This document shows, in pieces, positions 36,108-45,087 of a stretch of 64,000 bases of DNA. The notes beneath the pieces were generated by a model that did not search any database, was not told the origin of the DNA, and saw only the letters and a list, made by a program, of their open reading frames with translations. The position numbers and the translations under genes were made by a program. Source of the stretch: Halalkalibacter krulwichiae (GTDB lineage: Bacteria; Bacillota; Bacilli; Bacillales; Bacillaceae_D); the NCBI RefSeq assembly GCF_002109385.1, contig NZ_CP020814.1:746001-810000 (forward strand). The letters are read 5' to 3'. Within the stretch, counting starts at the first letter, position 1. Every line of letters begins with the position of its first letter.

Positions 36108-36287
36108 CTATGTAAATAAGATTTTTACATAAGTAGAAGTTAATAATATGGTCATTAAGATATTTATTGTACGAAAAAGCTTAGGTTGTTTTTCAACAGG
36201 GATTTCACGCTTTAAACATAAAGCATCTGTCATTGAGTTGATCATAAATAAGATAAATAATGCAAATAAAATAATAAAGAAGAGCAT
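36108..36287 (-). CDS. Small membrane protein, two predicted helices
   Basis: A 59-residue protein read from ATG 36287, after CAGGAGG at good spacing. Hydrophobic stretches at 2-16 and about 40-56, with a conserved-looking polar linker CLKREIPVEKQPKLFR. It lies in the prsA-hpr interval, where B. subtilis has small genes such as yhaK; homology was not established. Confidence 0.6.
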   Translation of the reverse strand: MLFFIILFALFILFMINSMTDALCLKREIPVEKQPKLFRTINILMTILLTSTYVKILFT

Positions 36288-36401
36288 GTGGTTGCCTCCT
36301 GACAAGCAATGATAATTAAACTTTATCAAAACTTTTGAAAAAAAGATAGGTAAATGCTTAAATTAATTTAGGTATATTTACTTGAGGAAAGGTGTGAAGG
36401 A

Positions 36402-36995
36402 ATGAAAGACCAAAATTTCGTTGGTTGGAAGGTGGCTTTTTTTTCTTTATTAAGCGTTATTCTGTTGCTAGTATTCATTACATTCCTTCTTTTCCAAAGA
36501 AATTTTCCTGAAGTATCGGAAGAACACTTTAACCAACAAGCACCAGGAACCGAAGACGCTATTTTTCTTATCCGAACTGATAAAGCAAAGTTAAATGCAC
36601 TTATTCAGAAATATATCGAACAGGAGGACCCAGATCACCCTTATATAGTTGAAATACTAGTAGATAAAGTACAAATGAGGTCATTTGTAAAAGTATTAGG
36701 GAGGCATGTTCCCGTAACGATTAATTTTGCTCCAGAGGTTGTAAATACAGGAGATTTACTTCTAAAGGTCGAGACGTTTTCTTTAGGAAACCTTCATTTG
36801 CCAGTAGAACAAGTCCTTCAATTTCTAAGTGGTTGGATTGAACTCGCTGATTGGATTGTAACGTACCCTAAACAAAAATTAGTTGAAGTAAAGCTTAGTG
36901 AAATTACTGTAAATGAACATAATACGATACAATTTAGATTTACTATTTTTGATTTAGAACAAGATATTATTGAACTAGAAATGGCTTTTTCGTGA
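36402..36995 (+). CDS. YpmS-like protein (DUF2140 family)
   Basis: A 197-residue protein anchored by an N-terminal membrane helix (about 9-30, WKVAFFSLLSVILLLVFITF). The outer part, with VVNTGDLLLKVETFSLGNLHLPVEQVLQFL and IELADWIVTYPKQKLVEVKL, matches the DUF2140/YpmS family pattern. Function unknown. AGGAAAGGTGTGAAGG precedes ATG. Oriented opposite to its neighbours. Confidence 0.75.
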   Translation: MKDQNFVGWKVAFFSLLSVILLLVFITFLLFQRNFPEVSEEHFNQQAPGTEDAIFLIRTDKAKLNALIQKYIEQEDPDHPYIVEILVDKVQMRSFVKVLGRHVPVTINFAPEVVNTGDLLLKVETFSLGNLHLPVEQVLQFLSGWIELADWIVTYPKQKLVEVKLSEITVNEHNTIQFRFTIFDLEQDIIELEMAFS

Positions 36996-37015
36996 CTTAA
37001 GAAACGATAAGAAAA

Positions 37016-37037
37016 TGGGAGTGACATTGTCACTCCC
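37016..37037. terminator. Hairpin between convergent genes
   Basis: GGGAGTGAC pairs with GTCACTCCC around a 3-base loop; the minus strand continues ATTTTCTT, so it probably terminates the DUF3267 gene. Confidence 0.65.
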
Positions 37038-37056
37038 GTGAAACGATGACATACAC

Positions 37057-37602
37057 TTACATAGCTTGTTGTTTAATAAGAATGTGAAAGCCTTCATCAT
37101 GGTCTTCGACGAAGCTTTTCTTTGGAGCTTTTATCAAATAGGAAGCATAGATCACGTCGTAAAAAGCAATTCCAAAATGAATAGAGCTTAAAATTGAAAT
37201 AAGAGCTAAATACATTGGAAAGACAGTTATAGCTAATGCTCCGATCGAAGTCATAATAAATATTGGAGTGAGTAAAGCCAATAAGTATAAATTACGTGGC
37301 AAAGGCTTAGTTGTCTTAATAGATAAAATAGGGATTATATATAGCCAATGTACTTTTATAGTAGCCTTTTTACCACATAGCCATATAGGAAGTAAGTGAA
37401 GGCATTTATGAATATACACAATTGAAATTATACTCGTAATGAGAGCAAAAAAGCTAATATTTGTAAGTTCATTTGTAGGAATTACTGTACTAACAACTAA
37501 ATAATAAAACAAAAATGATAAAAGCATTGTAGTTCCTGAATACATCATTAGGCGCAACGAACCGTAATCACGGGTTACACGTATAGTTTTCCAGCAGTTC
37601 AT
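37057..37602 (-). CDS. DUF3267 family membrane protein
   Basis: A 181-residue protein with about four membrane segments (24-45, 50-67, 108-128, 131-150). It starts MNCWKTIRVTRDYGSLRL, a typical opening of a Bacillaceae DUF3267 group. The family motif corresponding to a zinc-protease-like HExxH is IHKCLHLLPIW here, with the Glu missing, so a protease role is doubtful. Function unknown. Lies upstream of the region where B. subtilis has yhaJ/yhaI. Confidence 0.72.
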   Translation of the reverse strand: MNCWKTIRVTRDYGSLRLMMYSGTTMLLSFLFYYLVVSTVIPTNELTNISFFALITSIISIVYIHKCLHLLPIWLCGKKATIKVHWLYIIPILSIKTTKPLPRNLYLLALLTPIFIMTSIGALAITVFPMYLALISILSSIHFGIAFYDVIYASYLIKAPKKSFVEDHDEGFHILIKQQAM

Positions 37603-37752
37603 TGAAGTGCTGCACCTCCAATCTAAGTGATAAATTTACTCTCATTTTGAATAAAAATCAATAGAATCGACAAAAATAAAATGATTTCGACAATATCAAT
37701 TTTTTCATACAGCAATTGAGATTTAAAGAATAGAAAAAAGAAGCCTAAATAA

Positions 37753-38343
37753 TTAGGCTCCTTCTGTCGAGTAGCTCTTTTGGGCTTCCTCATTAAGCTT
37801 CGTTAAACGACCATTTACGTCGTTAAATTCATCATTAAACTTTTCTAGTGATTGTTCAAAAATATCAATAAAATCTGGTCCGTAAATATGTCTCAGTATA
37901 CTAGTTATTTCTGACAATTCCGGGAATTTACCATAAAGGTCACGTATAGGTAAAGCACCTTCAAAAACTCCGTATGTGTCTGGCTGGTAAGCCTCTAGGG
38001 TTTTTAAAAATAAATCATGCCCGTCTTTTGTAAGACAAACATAAGTATTACGTTTGTCATTTTCTTTTTTAGAAAAATGAAGTAAGCCGCGTTCCTCTAA
38101 TTTCTTTGAAAAGTTAAATGCTGTAGATACATGCATGACACCAAATTTGGCAATGTCAGATATAGATGCACCATCTAAATGATAGGAAATCCAAAGAATA
38201 TGGTGTTCATTAATATTAAGGTCGAATGGCTTAATCCATGTTTGCCAATCTTTTTCTACAGATTTCCATAGAGCCTTACTCAACTGAGCTACCTTATGGC
38301 TAAACATAACAGATTGTTTCAATGAGCTTGGTAGTTGATCCAT
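37753..38343 (-). CDS. hpr: Transition-state regulator Hpr (ScoC), MarR family
   Basis: A 196-residue winged-helix repressor of extracellular protease and sporulation genes during transition phase. The start [38 protein letters not shown] ([20 protein letters not shown] at 8-27) and [48 protein letters not shown] region (about 40-87) are characteristic. The wing has [13 protein letters not shown]. Length matches. Position upstream of yhaH and serC is the same as in B. subtilis. Confidence 0.93.
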   Translation of the reverse strand: MDQLPSSLKQSVMFSHKVAQLSKALWKSVEKDWQTWIKPFDLNINEHHILWISYHLDGASISDIAKFGVMHVSTAFNFSKKLEERGLLHFSKKENDKRNTYVCLTKDGHDLFLKTLEAYQPDTYGVFEGALPIRDLYGKFPELSEITSILRHIYGPDFIDIFEQSLEKFNDEFNDVNGRLTKLNEEAQKSYSTEGA

Positions 38344-38530
38344 CTCTCTCCCCCTAGTTTTTCCATTTATTCACATCTCTCTCTATTTGGTGAACAATAA
38401 TACTATTTCTGAATATTTTTTCTTCCCTATATTATGACAACAAATCGATAAAAAGAAAAGAGAAAAATTAGTTTATTAAAAACTTTTTGAAAATTAAGTA
38501 AGCGTATGAAGAAAGAAGATAAGCCTAAAA

Positions 38531-38878
38531 TTAGGTTATCTTCTTCGTTTGATCAACAGATCTTTGCAATGCATCTATATCTTCTTTTAGTTGGATCAGC
38601 GTAGGTTCTATATCTTGTCTATAATCTTCAATGGTCTCTTTAATTTCTTCTCCTACTTTTGAAAAGGTTTCTTTACTTTCATTCACAGTTTGTTTAACTT
38701 GCAAGGAAGCATGTTTCGTATCGGTTGTTAGTTGATTAAGATTGCTTCGAAACTTGAGCATACCTGTTTTGCAGTTTTCTCTAAGCTCCTCACCAGACTT
38801 GGGTGTTGTTAGTAATGTTAATGCACCAAATATAGCAGAGCCCGCTACAATACCAGAAAATAACGCTTTTGCATTCAT
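38531..38878 (-). CDS. yhaH: YtxH domain protein YhaH
   Basis: A 115-residue protein with an N-terminal hydrophobic glycine-rich segment (ALFSGIVAGSAIFGALTLLTTPKSGEELR, residues 4-32), the mark of the YtxH domain, and a long helical tail, probably a coiled coil, rich in Gln, Lys and Glu. Relatives are general stress proteins in Bacillus. Position between hpr and serC supports the name. Confidence 0.85.
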   Translation of the reverse strand: MNAKALFSGIVAGSAIFGALTLLTTPKSGEELRENCKTGMLKFRSNLNQLTTDTKHASLQVKQTVNESKETFSKVGEEIKETIEDYRQDIEPTLIQLKEDIDALQRSVDQTKKIT

Positions 38879-38953
38879 TTTATCAACTGCCTTTCATTAT
38901 TGTTCTATTACCTCCTAAACTAACATATATATAGCGGATAAGGAGGGGGACTA

Positions 38954-39145
38954 ATGGAGGCACTAATCCTGTTGTTAATCTCTGTATGCTTATTATCCTT
39001 GTACGGTCTTGTTTATGTTAGCTTTCGGTTGGTTGGCAATTCTAAAAATACAGTAGAAAAGAAACAATTTCGAAATTCTCTCGTTGCCATGTTAGCTTTG
39101 TTTGTCGTTAGTGGTATCTCTGTTATTTTGTTAGTTACATCTTAA
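38954..39145 (+). CDS. Small membrane protein, two predicted helices
   Basis: A 63-residue protein with helices at about 2-24 and 44-62 joined by a basic loop (VGNSKNTVEKKQFRNS). AAGGAGGGGG precedes ATG. It is divergent from yhaH and convergent with serC, at the place where B. subtilis has trpP, but it is unrelated to TrpP. Family not recognised. Confidence 0.62.
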   Translation: MEALILLLISVCLLSLYGLVYVSFRLVGNSKNTVEKKQFRNSLVAMLALFVVSGISVILLVTS

Positions 39146-39148
39146 TGT

Positions 39149-39172
39149 GGTTAGGAATCTAAGATCCTAACC
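39149..39172. terminator. Hairpin between convergent genes
   Basis: GGTTAGGA (39149-39156) pairs with TCCTAACC (39165-39172). Confidence 0.65.
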
Positions 39173-39174
39173 TC

Positions 39175-40259
39175 TTACGAATGCTCTTTACGATAAGAGT
39201 CCATAAATTCACGAAGAGCTATACAAGCTTCCATTGGCACTGCATTGTAAGTTGAAGCACGGCATCCTCCAACAGAACGATGTCCATTTAACCCGACAAA
39301 GCCAAGTTCTTTCGCTTTTGTAAGAAAACGTTTATTTTGCTCTTCATTTGGTAAATTAAATGTGATGTTCATCAAAGAGCGGGCTTCTTTTTCTGCATGT
39401 CCTTTATAAAATCCTTCACTTTCATCAATTGCATCATAAATTAATTTTGCTTTTTCAATGTTCTGTTTTTCGATTTCTTTTACACCACCTTGTTGGTTAA
39501 CCCAGCTCAATACTTCATTGAGCATATAAATCGCAAAAGTAGGTGGAGTGTGATAAAGCGAATTTGTTTCAGCGTGAGTTTGATAACGAAGCATAGTTGG
39601 AACGTGGTCAACATTTTCGTTAAGTAAATCGTCACGTATGATTGCTACAGTTACACCTGATGGACCTAAATTCTTCTGAGCCCCCGCATAGATCAATCCG
39701 AACTTGCTTATATCGATTGGACGAGAAAGGATATCGCTAGACATATCAGCAATAAGCGGTGCATGTGAGATGTCCGGGAACTCGGTCCATTGTGTTCCGA
39801 AGATCGTATTATTTGATGTAAGATGAACGTATGCATCATTATTATTTAATTGTATGTCTGATAATGTTGGAATTGATTTATATTGATTCTCTTTCGTTGA
39901 AGCTGCAATTTTTGTTTCCCCGATTAGTTTCGCTTCTTTTAATGCTTTTTCTGACCAAGCCCCAGTTAAAATATAATTAGCTACTTTGCCTTTTTTTAAA
40001 AATTGAAGAGGTAGCATTGAAAATTGTAAGCTAGCTCCACCTTGAAGAAATAATACTTGATAATTGTCAGGAATATTTAGCAATTGTTTCAGATGGTTTA
40101 TTGCACTTTGATGAACCTCTTCATATTCTTTACTTCTGTGACTAAGTTCCATCACAGACATTCCTGTCCCTTGAAATTTAGTAATTCTGCTTGTGCTTTC
40201 TCTAATACCGCTTTAGGCAAAGCAGAGGGTCCAGCATTAAAATTATAAATATTATTCAC
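39175..40259 (-). pseudogene. serC: Phosphoserine aminotransferase, frameshifted as sequenced
   Basis: Converts 3-phosphohydroxypyruvate to phosphoserine in serine synthesis. The N-terminus, read from GTG 40259 after AAAGGAG, gives [20 protein letters not shown] and continues to AELLNFKG, then reaches a stop out of frame. The other frame resumes with [16 protein letters not shown] and runs to 39175 with the PLP lysine in IYAGAQKNLGPSGV and the final HRSVGGCRASTYNAVP. One extra A in the GGA-CAG junction near 40165-40168 restores a full open frame of about 361 codons. All other family features are intact. A real defect would cause serine/pyridoxine auxotrophy, so a sequencing error is the more likely cause. 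Confidence 0.88.
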
Positions 40260-40380
40260 TTTCTCTACACTCCTTTATCTCTTCACCACGTTAATAACTT
40301 ATATTGTCATTATCGTACCATAACTCAAATCTGAATGGCTTATTTTTTTTGTGTTTTCTGAAATTTAGCATTTGTAAAGA

Positions 40381-40408
40381 AGGATGATTCAATGAATCAT
40401 CCTTTTTT
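40381..40408. terminator. Terminator near the end of hit
   Basis: AGGATGATTC (40381-40390) pairs with GAATCATCCT (40394-40403) around three bases, with T6 on the plus strand. It overlaps the last codons of hit on the minus strand. Confidence 0.6.
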
Positions 40409-40833
40409 AATGAAGGTTGAAATCTCTTTAGCTATTTGCTGTAAGTCCTCACTTTTATATTCGGAACTATGATCTTTCCAAACCGCTCCAAACCCATCTC
40501 CATTTCCATAACGTGGAATGAGATGAACATGGTAATGGAAGACTGTTTGTCCAGCTACTTCGCCATTATTGTTAACGAGATTTAACCCTCAGCTTCATAT
40601 GTTTGTTTAATTGCTGTTGCTAATTTAGGTACAACTGAAAAAATGTGCTTTGATGCCTCTTCAGGAAGGTCAAATACATTCGTGTGATGATCTTTAGGAA
40701 TTACGAGTGTGTGGCCTTTTGTTACTTGACTGATATCTAGAAAAGCAAGTACATGATCATCTTCGTATACTTTTGAAGTAGGAATATCGCCTTTTATGAT
40801 CTTACAGAACACGCAATTTGAATCAATTGTCAT
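40397..40833 (-). pseudogene. hit: HIT family protein, frameshifted as sequenced
   Basis: Nucleotide hydrolase/transferase of the HIT superfamily. From ATG 40833 (after AAAGGTG) the frame gives CVFCKIIKGDIPTSKVYEDD and IPKDHHTNVFDLPEEASKHI, then stops at 40582 after EAEG. In the next frame the rest of the family follows: LNLVNNNGEVAGQTVFHYHV, with the catalytic triad HxHxH in HYHVHLIP, and DGFGAVWKDH, ending at 40397. One extra T in GGTTAAATC (near 40584) joins the two into about 145 codons, the usual length. Since the catalytic motif lies after the break, the protein as sequenced would be inactive. Confidence 0.87.
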
Positions 40834-41112
40834 CAAAATCACCTTTCCCAATTATTAATATAGACTCACTATACATTAGCGAGTGATAGCATTCAAGTTA
40901 CAAAAAGGGAGGTGAATACGATCTTCACAAATTTGCCGTAATTACCAAACTTTATAAAAGTAATAATGAAAAATAGCTATTAGGTTATCTGTAATAGCTA
41001 GATTAAGATGCAGAGAGTAGAAAAGTGTGTCGAAGGAAGCAAGCCTTTGTCAATACAGTAGAGATTAATTCCTTTTTTTTGATATTATAAGGACATAAAA
41101 GGAGTTGTTATT

Positions 41113-41859
41113 ATGGATGCTGAAGTGTTAAAGATTAAAGAATTGACTGGCGGTTATCATCCAAAGAAGCCTGTATTACATAACATTAACTTTTCTGTAA
41201 GGAAAGAAGAGATTGTTGGACTCATTGGTTTGAATGGAGCTGGAAAAAGTACAACGATTAAACATATTCTTGGATTGTTACAATCTGAGAAAGGTTATGT
41301 AAGTATTAATGAAATGACGTATCAAGATAATCTAAATGAATATAGACGTTCATATGCTTACATCCCTGAAACGCCAATTCTGTATGATGAATTGACATTA
41401 TGGGAGCATTTAGAATTAACTGCACTGGCATATGGGTTAGAGAAAGATCTTTTTGAGCAAAGGGCAAATAGACTTCTAGAAGAGTTTCGGATGCAAAAGA
41501 TGAAAAAGTGGTATCCGAGCCACTTTTCAAAAGGGATGCGTCAAAAGGTTATGATTATGAGTGCATTTTTAATTGAACCACCTGTCTACATTGTGGATGA
41601 GCCCATTGTTGGTTTGGATCCAATTGGAATACAATCGTTCCTAACTTTCTTAAGTGACATGAGAAAGAAGGGAGCTGCCATTTTGATGTCAACGCATATA
41701 TTAGCTACTGCTGAGCGTTATTGTGATCGATTTGTTATTCTACATCAAGGAAGAGTTGTCTTAGAGGGGACTCTTGAAGAAATGCGTCAAAAGACCAAAC
41801 TTCCCAATGCGACACTGGATGATATATATATTGAGATGACAAAGGAAGAACTTGTATGA
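41113..41859 (+). CDS. ecsA: ABC transporter ATP-binding protein EcsA
   Basis: ATPase of 248 residues, partner of EcsB. Walker A GLNGAGKSTTIKHILG (about 39-54), signature SKGMRQKVMIMSAFL (Ser-Lys-Gly in place of LSGGQ, about 138-152), Walker B VYIVDEPIVGLDP (about 157-169) and the switch His in MSTHILATAERYCD. Ecs is required for competence, exoprotein secretion and proper function of the RasP membrane protease in B. subtilis. Overlaps ecsB by 4 bases. Confidence 0.93.
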   Translation: MDAEVLKIKELTGGYHPKKPVLHNINFSVRKEEIVGLIGLNGAGKSTTIKHILGLLQSEKGYVSINEMTYQDNLNEYRRSYAYIPETPILYDELTLWEHLELTALAYGLEKDLFEQRANRLLEEFRMQKMKKWYPSHFSKGMRQKVMIMSAFLIEPPVYIVDEPIVGLDPIGIQSFLTFLSDMRKKGAAILMSTHILATAERYCDRFVILHQGRVVLEGTLEEMRQKTKLPNATLDDIYIEMTKEELV

Positions 41860-43067
41860 ATGATGGCATGACTTTATGGAGAGAACGTGTGAATGCGTAT
41901 TGGAATATGGCAATTCGTTATTTACGTTTAATAGGAAATAGCGGCTTTTTATTCACTGTTTATGTGTTAATTATAATTGGAAGTTATTATTATAGTGTGT
42001 TTTTAGATTGGCTTCCTCATTCTTTCCCAGCTGTTTGGGTGTTTGTCGCCGTATTTGCGCATCTTTTAACAAGAAGTGACGTTCGTACCTTTGTTAAGCC
42101 GGCAGATGTGGTATTTCTCTTGCCATATGAATCGAAACTAGGAACTTATTTTAAAGCTTCTAAATGGTATACGACTGTCCTTCAATGTGCGGTTATCTTG
42201 TTAGTTCTAGTCATTCTATCACCACTATTTTCACAATACTTAGCAAGTGAAGCAGGGAGTCTTTTCCTCATCTTTGTCTTTCTAACAGTGGCAAAGATAT
42301 GGAATGTGTTCGCCAGTTGGGAGGAGCAAAGATTTCAAGGAGACAGTGAAAGGCACTCTCACTTTTTATTGCGAGGGATCGTGAATATTACATTTACGTT
42401 CTTCTTATTCTCAGGTTCACATAGTTTGTTTATTGTAGCGACTTTATTTATTATGCTTGGCCTTTGGTTTCTCTATTATAAAAGGTTATCAGAGCGTCTA
42501 ACTATTAAGTGGGATCATCTTATTGAAGTCGAGCAAGCAATGCTTTTGTCATTTTATAGAGTTGCAAATGCCTTTACTGATGTTCCTCAACTGAAAAATA
42601 AAGTACGACCGAGGCATTATCTAAACTGGTTGATTAATGGGTTGACCGATTCTAATAAGTCTGTTTATCACTATTTATTTTCTAAATCTTTCATACGCTC
42701 GAATGATTATGGAGGCATTTATATTAGGTTGGTATTCATAGCAGCCATTGTGATAATTGCTCTGCCGAGTGGTTGGCTGCAACTCGTTGTGCTACTTTTG
42801 TTTTTGCACATGATGACGACACAATTATCTACCCTTTGGTACCATTATGATACAAATATGTGGGTTGACCTTTACCCCGTTGACATCGATATGAAAAAAA
42901 ATGCCTTAAGCCAACTTACTTTTCGCTTACTTATTATCATGTCAGGAGTCCAAGTAGGAGTCCTTCTTGTTACATCAACCTGGCAGATCACAGCAACGGG
43001 TCTTGTCATTGCAATAGCATACGCCTACATCGGCAGTCAAAAACTTGTTCATAAAAGAAGAAAGTGA
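41856..43067 (+). CDS. ecsB: ABC transporter membrane protein EcsB
   Basis: A 403-residue integral membrane protein with about eight to ten hydrophobic segments and the EcsB opening LWRERVNAYWNMAIRYLRLIGNSGF. The cytosolic loop near 225-265 (RVANAFTDVPQLKNKVRPRHYLNWL) is typical. Length agrees with B. subtilis EcsB (about 408). The stop codon at 43065-43067 overlaps the first bases of a tandem repeat array. Confidence 0.92.
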   Translation: MNDGMTLWRERVNAYWNMAIRYLRLIGNSGFLFTVYVLIIIGSYYYSVFLDWLPHSFPAVWVFVAVFAHLLTRSDVRTFVKPADVVFLLPYESKLGTYFKASKWYTTVLQCAVILLVLVILSPLFSQYLASEAGSLFLIFVFLTVAKIWNVFASWEEQRFQGDSERHSHFLLRGIVNITFTFFLFSGSHSLFIVATLFIMLGLWFLYYKRLSERLTIKWDHLIEVEQAMLLSFYRVANAFTDVPQLKNKVRPRHYLNWLINGLTDSNKSVYHYLFSKSFIRSNDYGGIYIRLVFIAAIVIIALPSGWLQLVVLLLFLHMMTTQLSTLWYHYDTNMWVDLYPVDIDMKKNALSQLTFRLLIIMSGVQVGVLLVTSTWQITATGLVIAIAYAYIGSQKLVHKRRK

Positions 43068-43270
43068 AAGAGTCGCAGCTTGCTGCGACGGCATCCGACC
43101 AAAGGGAGGATCAGGGTTTAGAAAGAGTCGCAGCTTGCTGCGACGGCATCCGACCAAAGGGAGGATCAGGGTTTAGAAAGAGTCGCAGCTTGCTGCGACG
43201 GCATCCGACCAAAGGGAGGATCAGGGTTTAGAAAGAGTCGCAGCTTGCTGCGACGGCATCCGACCAAAGG
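43066..43270. repeat. Tandem 55-bp repeat, 3.7 copies, between ecsB and ecsC
   Basis: Three identical 55-bp units start at 43066, 43121 and 43176, and a fourth copy of 40 bases runs 43231-43270. Each unit begins GAAAGAGTCGCAGCTTGCTG and includes a tight hairpin (GTCGCAGC with GCTGCGAC), a second short inverted repeat (CGG with CCG), and AGGGAGGATCAGG, which resembles a ribosome site but is followed by no start codon. The copies are identical, so the expansion is recent or homogenised. The array is GC-richer than its surroundings. Confidence 0.97.
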
Positions 43271-43292
43271 TCACGTGGAAGGAGCGATGTTC

Positions 43293-44018
43293 ATGTATGA
43301 ATCACAGGTTGCAGAAGAAGTCATAAGGTGGAAACGAAAGTTAGAGAAGCGACCTTCCCTAACTGGGCGTTACACAAAGGGATTACAAGCAAAAATGAAT
43401 AAAATGATTCCTGAAAAGCTACATACGGTTGTAACTACTAGTATAAAAAATATGGTTCACGCAACATTAGTAGGTTCCGAATATACGACGAAAAAGCAAC
43501 CTGAACTTGCATTAAGTTTAAAGGAGAGAGAAGAGAAAGTTTATAGTTTAATAAAATCTTATAAAAGAACAGCAGCACTCGAGGGAGCAGGAACAGGGGC
43601 TGGAGGAATACTATTAGGAATGGCTGATTTTCCTCTTTTACTGAGTATTAAAATGAAATTTCTTTTTGATACTGCTTCGGCTTATGGATACGATGTAGGT
43701 GATTACAGAGAGCGCTTATTTGTCCTTTACTTGTTCCAGCTTGCTTTTGCTAGAGAAGAAAAACGGCCAATGCTAATTGAGAAGTTGGAATGCTGGGAGG
43801 ATGAAAAAGAAAGATTGCCGGATAAAGATCAATATTTGGCTGAGTTTGATTGGAAAACATTCCAGCTTGATTACCGTGATTATATTGATTTACCGAAGAT
43901 GCTTCAACTTATACCAGGATTTGGTGCGTTTGTAGGGGCAGCGGCCAATTATCGCTTTCTAGATATTCTAGGAGAAACAGCCATGAACGGGTATCGAATG
44001 AGATGGTTATCTGAATAA
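43293..44018 (+). CDS. ecsC: EcsC family protein
   Basis: A 241-residue protein with the EcsC core: the glycine-rich GAGTGAGGILLGMADFPLLLSIKMKFLFDTASAYGYD region (about 98-134), and a C-terminal LIPGFGAFVGAAANYRFLDILGETAMNGYRMR. Its function is unknown; it is dispensable for the known ecs phenotypes in B. subtilis, from memory. ATG 43293 is chosen because AAGGAG is eight bases away; the ATG two codons earlier is only two bases from it. Separated from ecsB by the repeat array. Confidence 0.9.
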   Translation: MYESQVAEEVIRWKRKLEKRPSLTGRYTKGLQAKMNKMIPEKLHTVVTTSIKNMVHATLVGSEYTTKKQPELALSLKEREEKVYSLIKSYKRTAALEGAGTGAGGILLGMADFPLLLSIKMKFLFDTASAYGYDVGDYRERLFVLYLFQLAFAREEKRPMLIEKLECWEDEKERLPDKDQYLAEFDWKTFQLDYRDYIDLPKMLQLIPGFGAFVGAAANYRFLDILGETAMNGYRMRWLSE

Positions 44019-44038
44019 TGATCGTAAATAAGATAGAG

Positions 44039-44078
44039 AAAAGCGCAGTGGTAAGTCACATTCCACTGCGCTTTTTTT
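44039..44078. terminator. Bidirectional terminator between ecsC and ccdA
   Basis: AAAAGCGCAGTGG (44039-44051) pairs with CCACTGCGCTTTT (44063-44075), then further T. Convergent genes. Confidence 0.9.
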
Positions 44079-44088
44079 ATGCGATAAA

Positions 44089-44805
44089 TCAAATAGTAAA
44101 TGGTACAAATCGTGCCAAATAGGCAGAAATGATTGCAAATTGTCCAGTGAATAGCAAAATCCCAAGTGCAACCATGATGGCTCCGCTAACTTTTTGAATC
44201 TTTGGTAGCCATCTGTTTAGTCTTCTAATTTTATCAAGTGAGCGTGACCAAAGGAGAGCCACTCCAATAAAAGGGAGTCCTAGACCGATAGAGTACACAA
44301 GGAGCATAAACATCCCAGCCCATAATGTTTCCTCCCTACTTGCCAAAAGTAAAATAGAAGATAAAACGAGCCCAATACAAGGTGACCATCCGGTTCCAAA
44401 TAAAAAGCCTAAAAGAACTGAATTTGCAAAGCTCTTTGTTTTCTTAGGTTTTACTTGTAGTTTCTTTTCACTTAAAAGCATTCGTATTGAAATAATCCCC
44501 ATCATTTGTAACCCGAAAACGGTAATAATGATTCCGCCAATTTGTTCAAATAGTTGTCTGTTGCTCCAAAATGCTTGACCAATAACTGTTGAAGATGCTC
44601 CAAGTAAAAGGAAAATGGATGTGAAACCCATTACGAAGCCGAGGCTTCGAGACAATATCAAACGACGGTCTGCGGTCACTTGGTTATCAACAACATTGCT
44701 TCCAGTCAACTGTGCTAAATAGGCGGGAAGCAGCGGAAAGACACATGGTGATAAAAAGGAAACAACCCCTGCTAAAAAGGCCAACCATATCGTAACTTCA
44801 GTCAT
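44089..44805 (-). CDS. ccdA: Cytochrome c biogenesis protein CcdA (DsbD membrane family)
   Basis: A 238-residue six-helix membrane protein that passes reducing power across the membrane to extracytoplasmic thiols. The two conserved cysteines lie in SFLSPCVFPLLPAYLAQLTG (helix 1) and GTGWSPCIGLVLSSILLLA (helix 4). ATG 44805 follows AAGGA at eight or nine bases. In B. subtilis CcdA serves cytochrome c maturation and spore cortex formation. Whether this is the main CcdA or a paralogue is unknown. Confidence 0.87.
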   Translation of the reverse strand: MTEVTIWLAFLAGVVSFLSPCVFPLLPAYLAQLTGSNVVDNQVTADRRLILSRSLGFVMGFTSIFLLLGASSTVIGQAFWSNRQLFEQIGGIIITVFGLQMMGIISIRMLLSEKKLQVKPKKTKSFANSVLLGFLFGTGWSPCIGLVLSSILLLASREETLWAGMFMLLVYSIGLGLPFIGVALLWSRSLDKIRRLNRWLPKIQKVSGAIMVALGILLFTGQFAIISAYLARFVPFTI

Positions 44806-45012
44806 ACCTAACACATCCTTAATCGTGGTTCAATCAAAAGCATAAAATCGATTCTATACATTCTATTCTAGTCCACTCGTAAGTTATGAATCAAATGTAA
44901 TTCATTTTCTCATTATAGCTAAATCAAAATATTTAAGCAGTCGATAATGGAAAAGTTCACGGAAAGGACAAAAGAATGAGATTCATATCCGTCTAGAGGA
45001 GGAGAAAAAAAC

Positions 45013-45087
45013 ATGCTTGAGGTCGTCTTCAAAGACAGTTCTATTCTTTACAATAAAGATAGTTCAAAAAGGAGGAAAAAAACATGA
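45013..45087 (+). CDS. 24-codon leader ORF coupled to liaI
   Basis: ATG 45013 follows GAGGAGGAG at eight bases, a strong ribosome site. The peptide starts MLEVVFKDSSILYNKD and ends in a basic SSKRRKKT. Its TGA (45085-45087) overlaps the ATG of the next gene (ATGA), and its last codons contain that gene's own AAGGAGG. This is the layout of a translationally coupled leader. The segment AGGAG-AAAAAAACATG occurs at both starts, so a small duplication is an alternative. Confidence 0.5.
   Translation: MLEVVFKDSSILYNKDSSKRRKKT

Noticed and set aside
42975..43157. Minus-strand ORF through the 55-bp repeats
   Set aside because: Exists only because the repeat lacks stops in one frame; no start signals.
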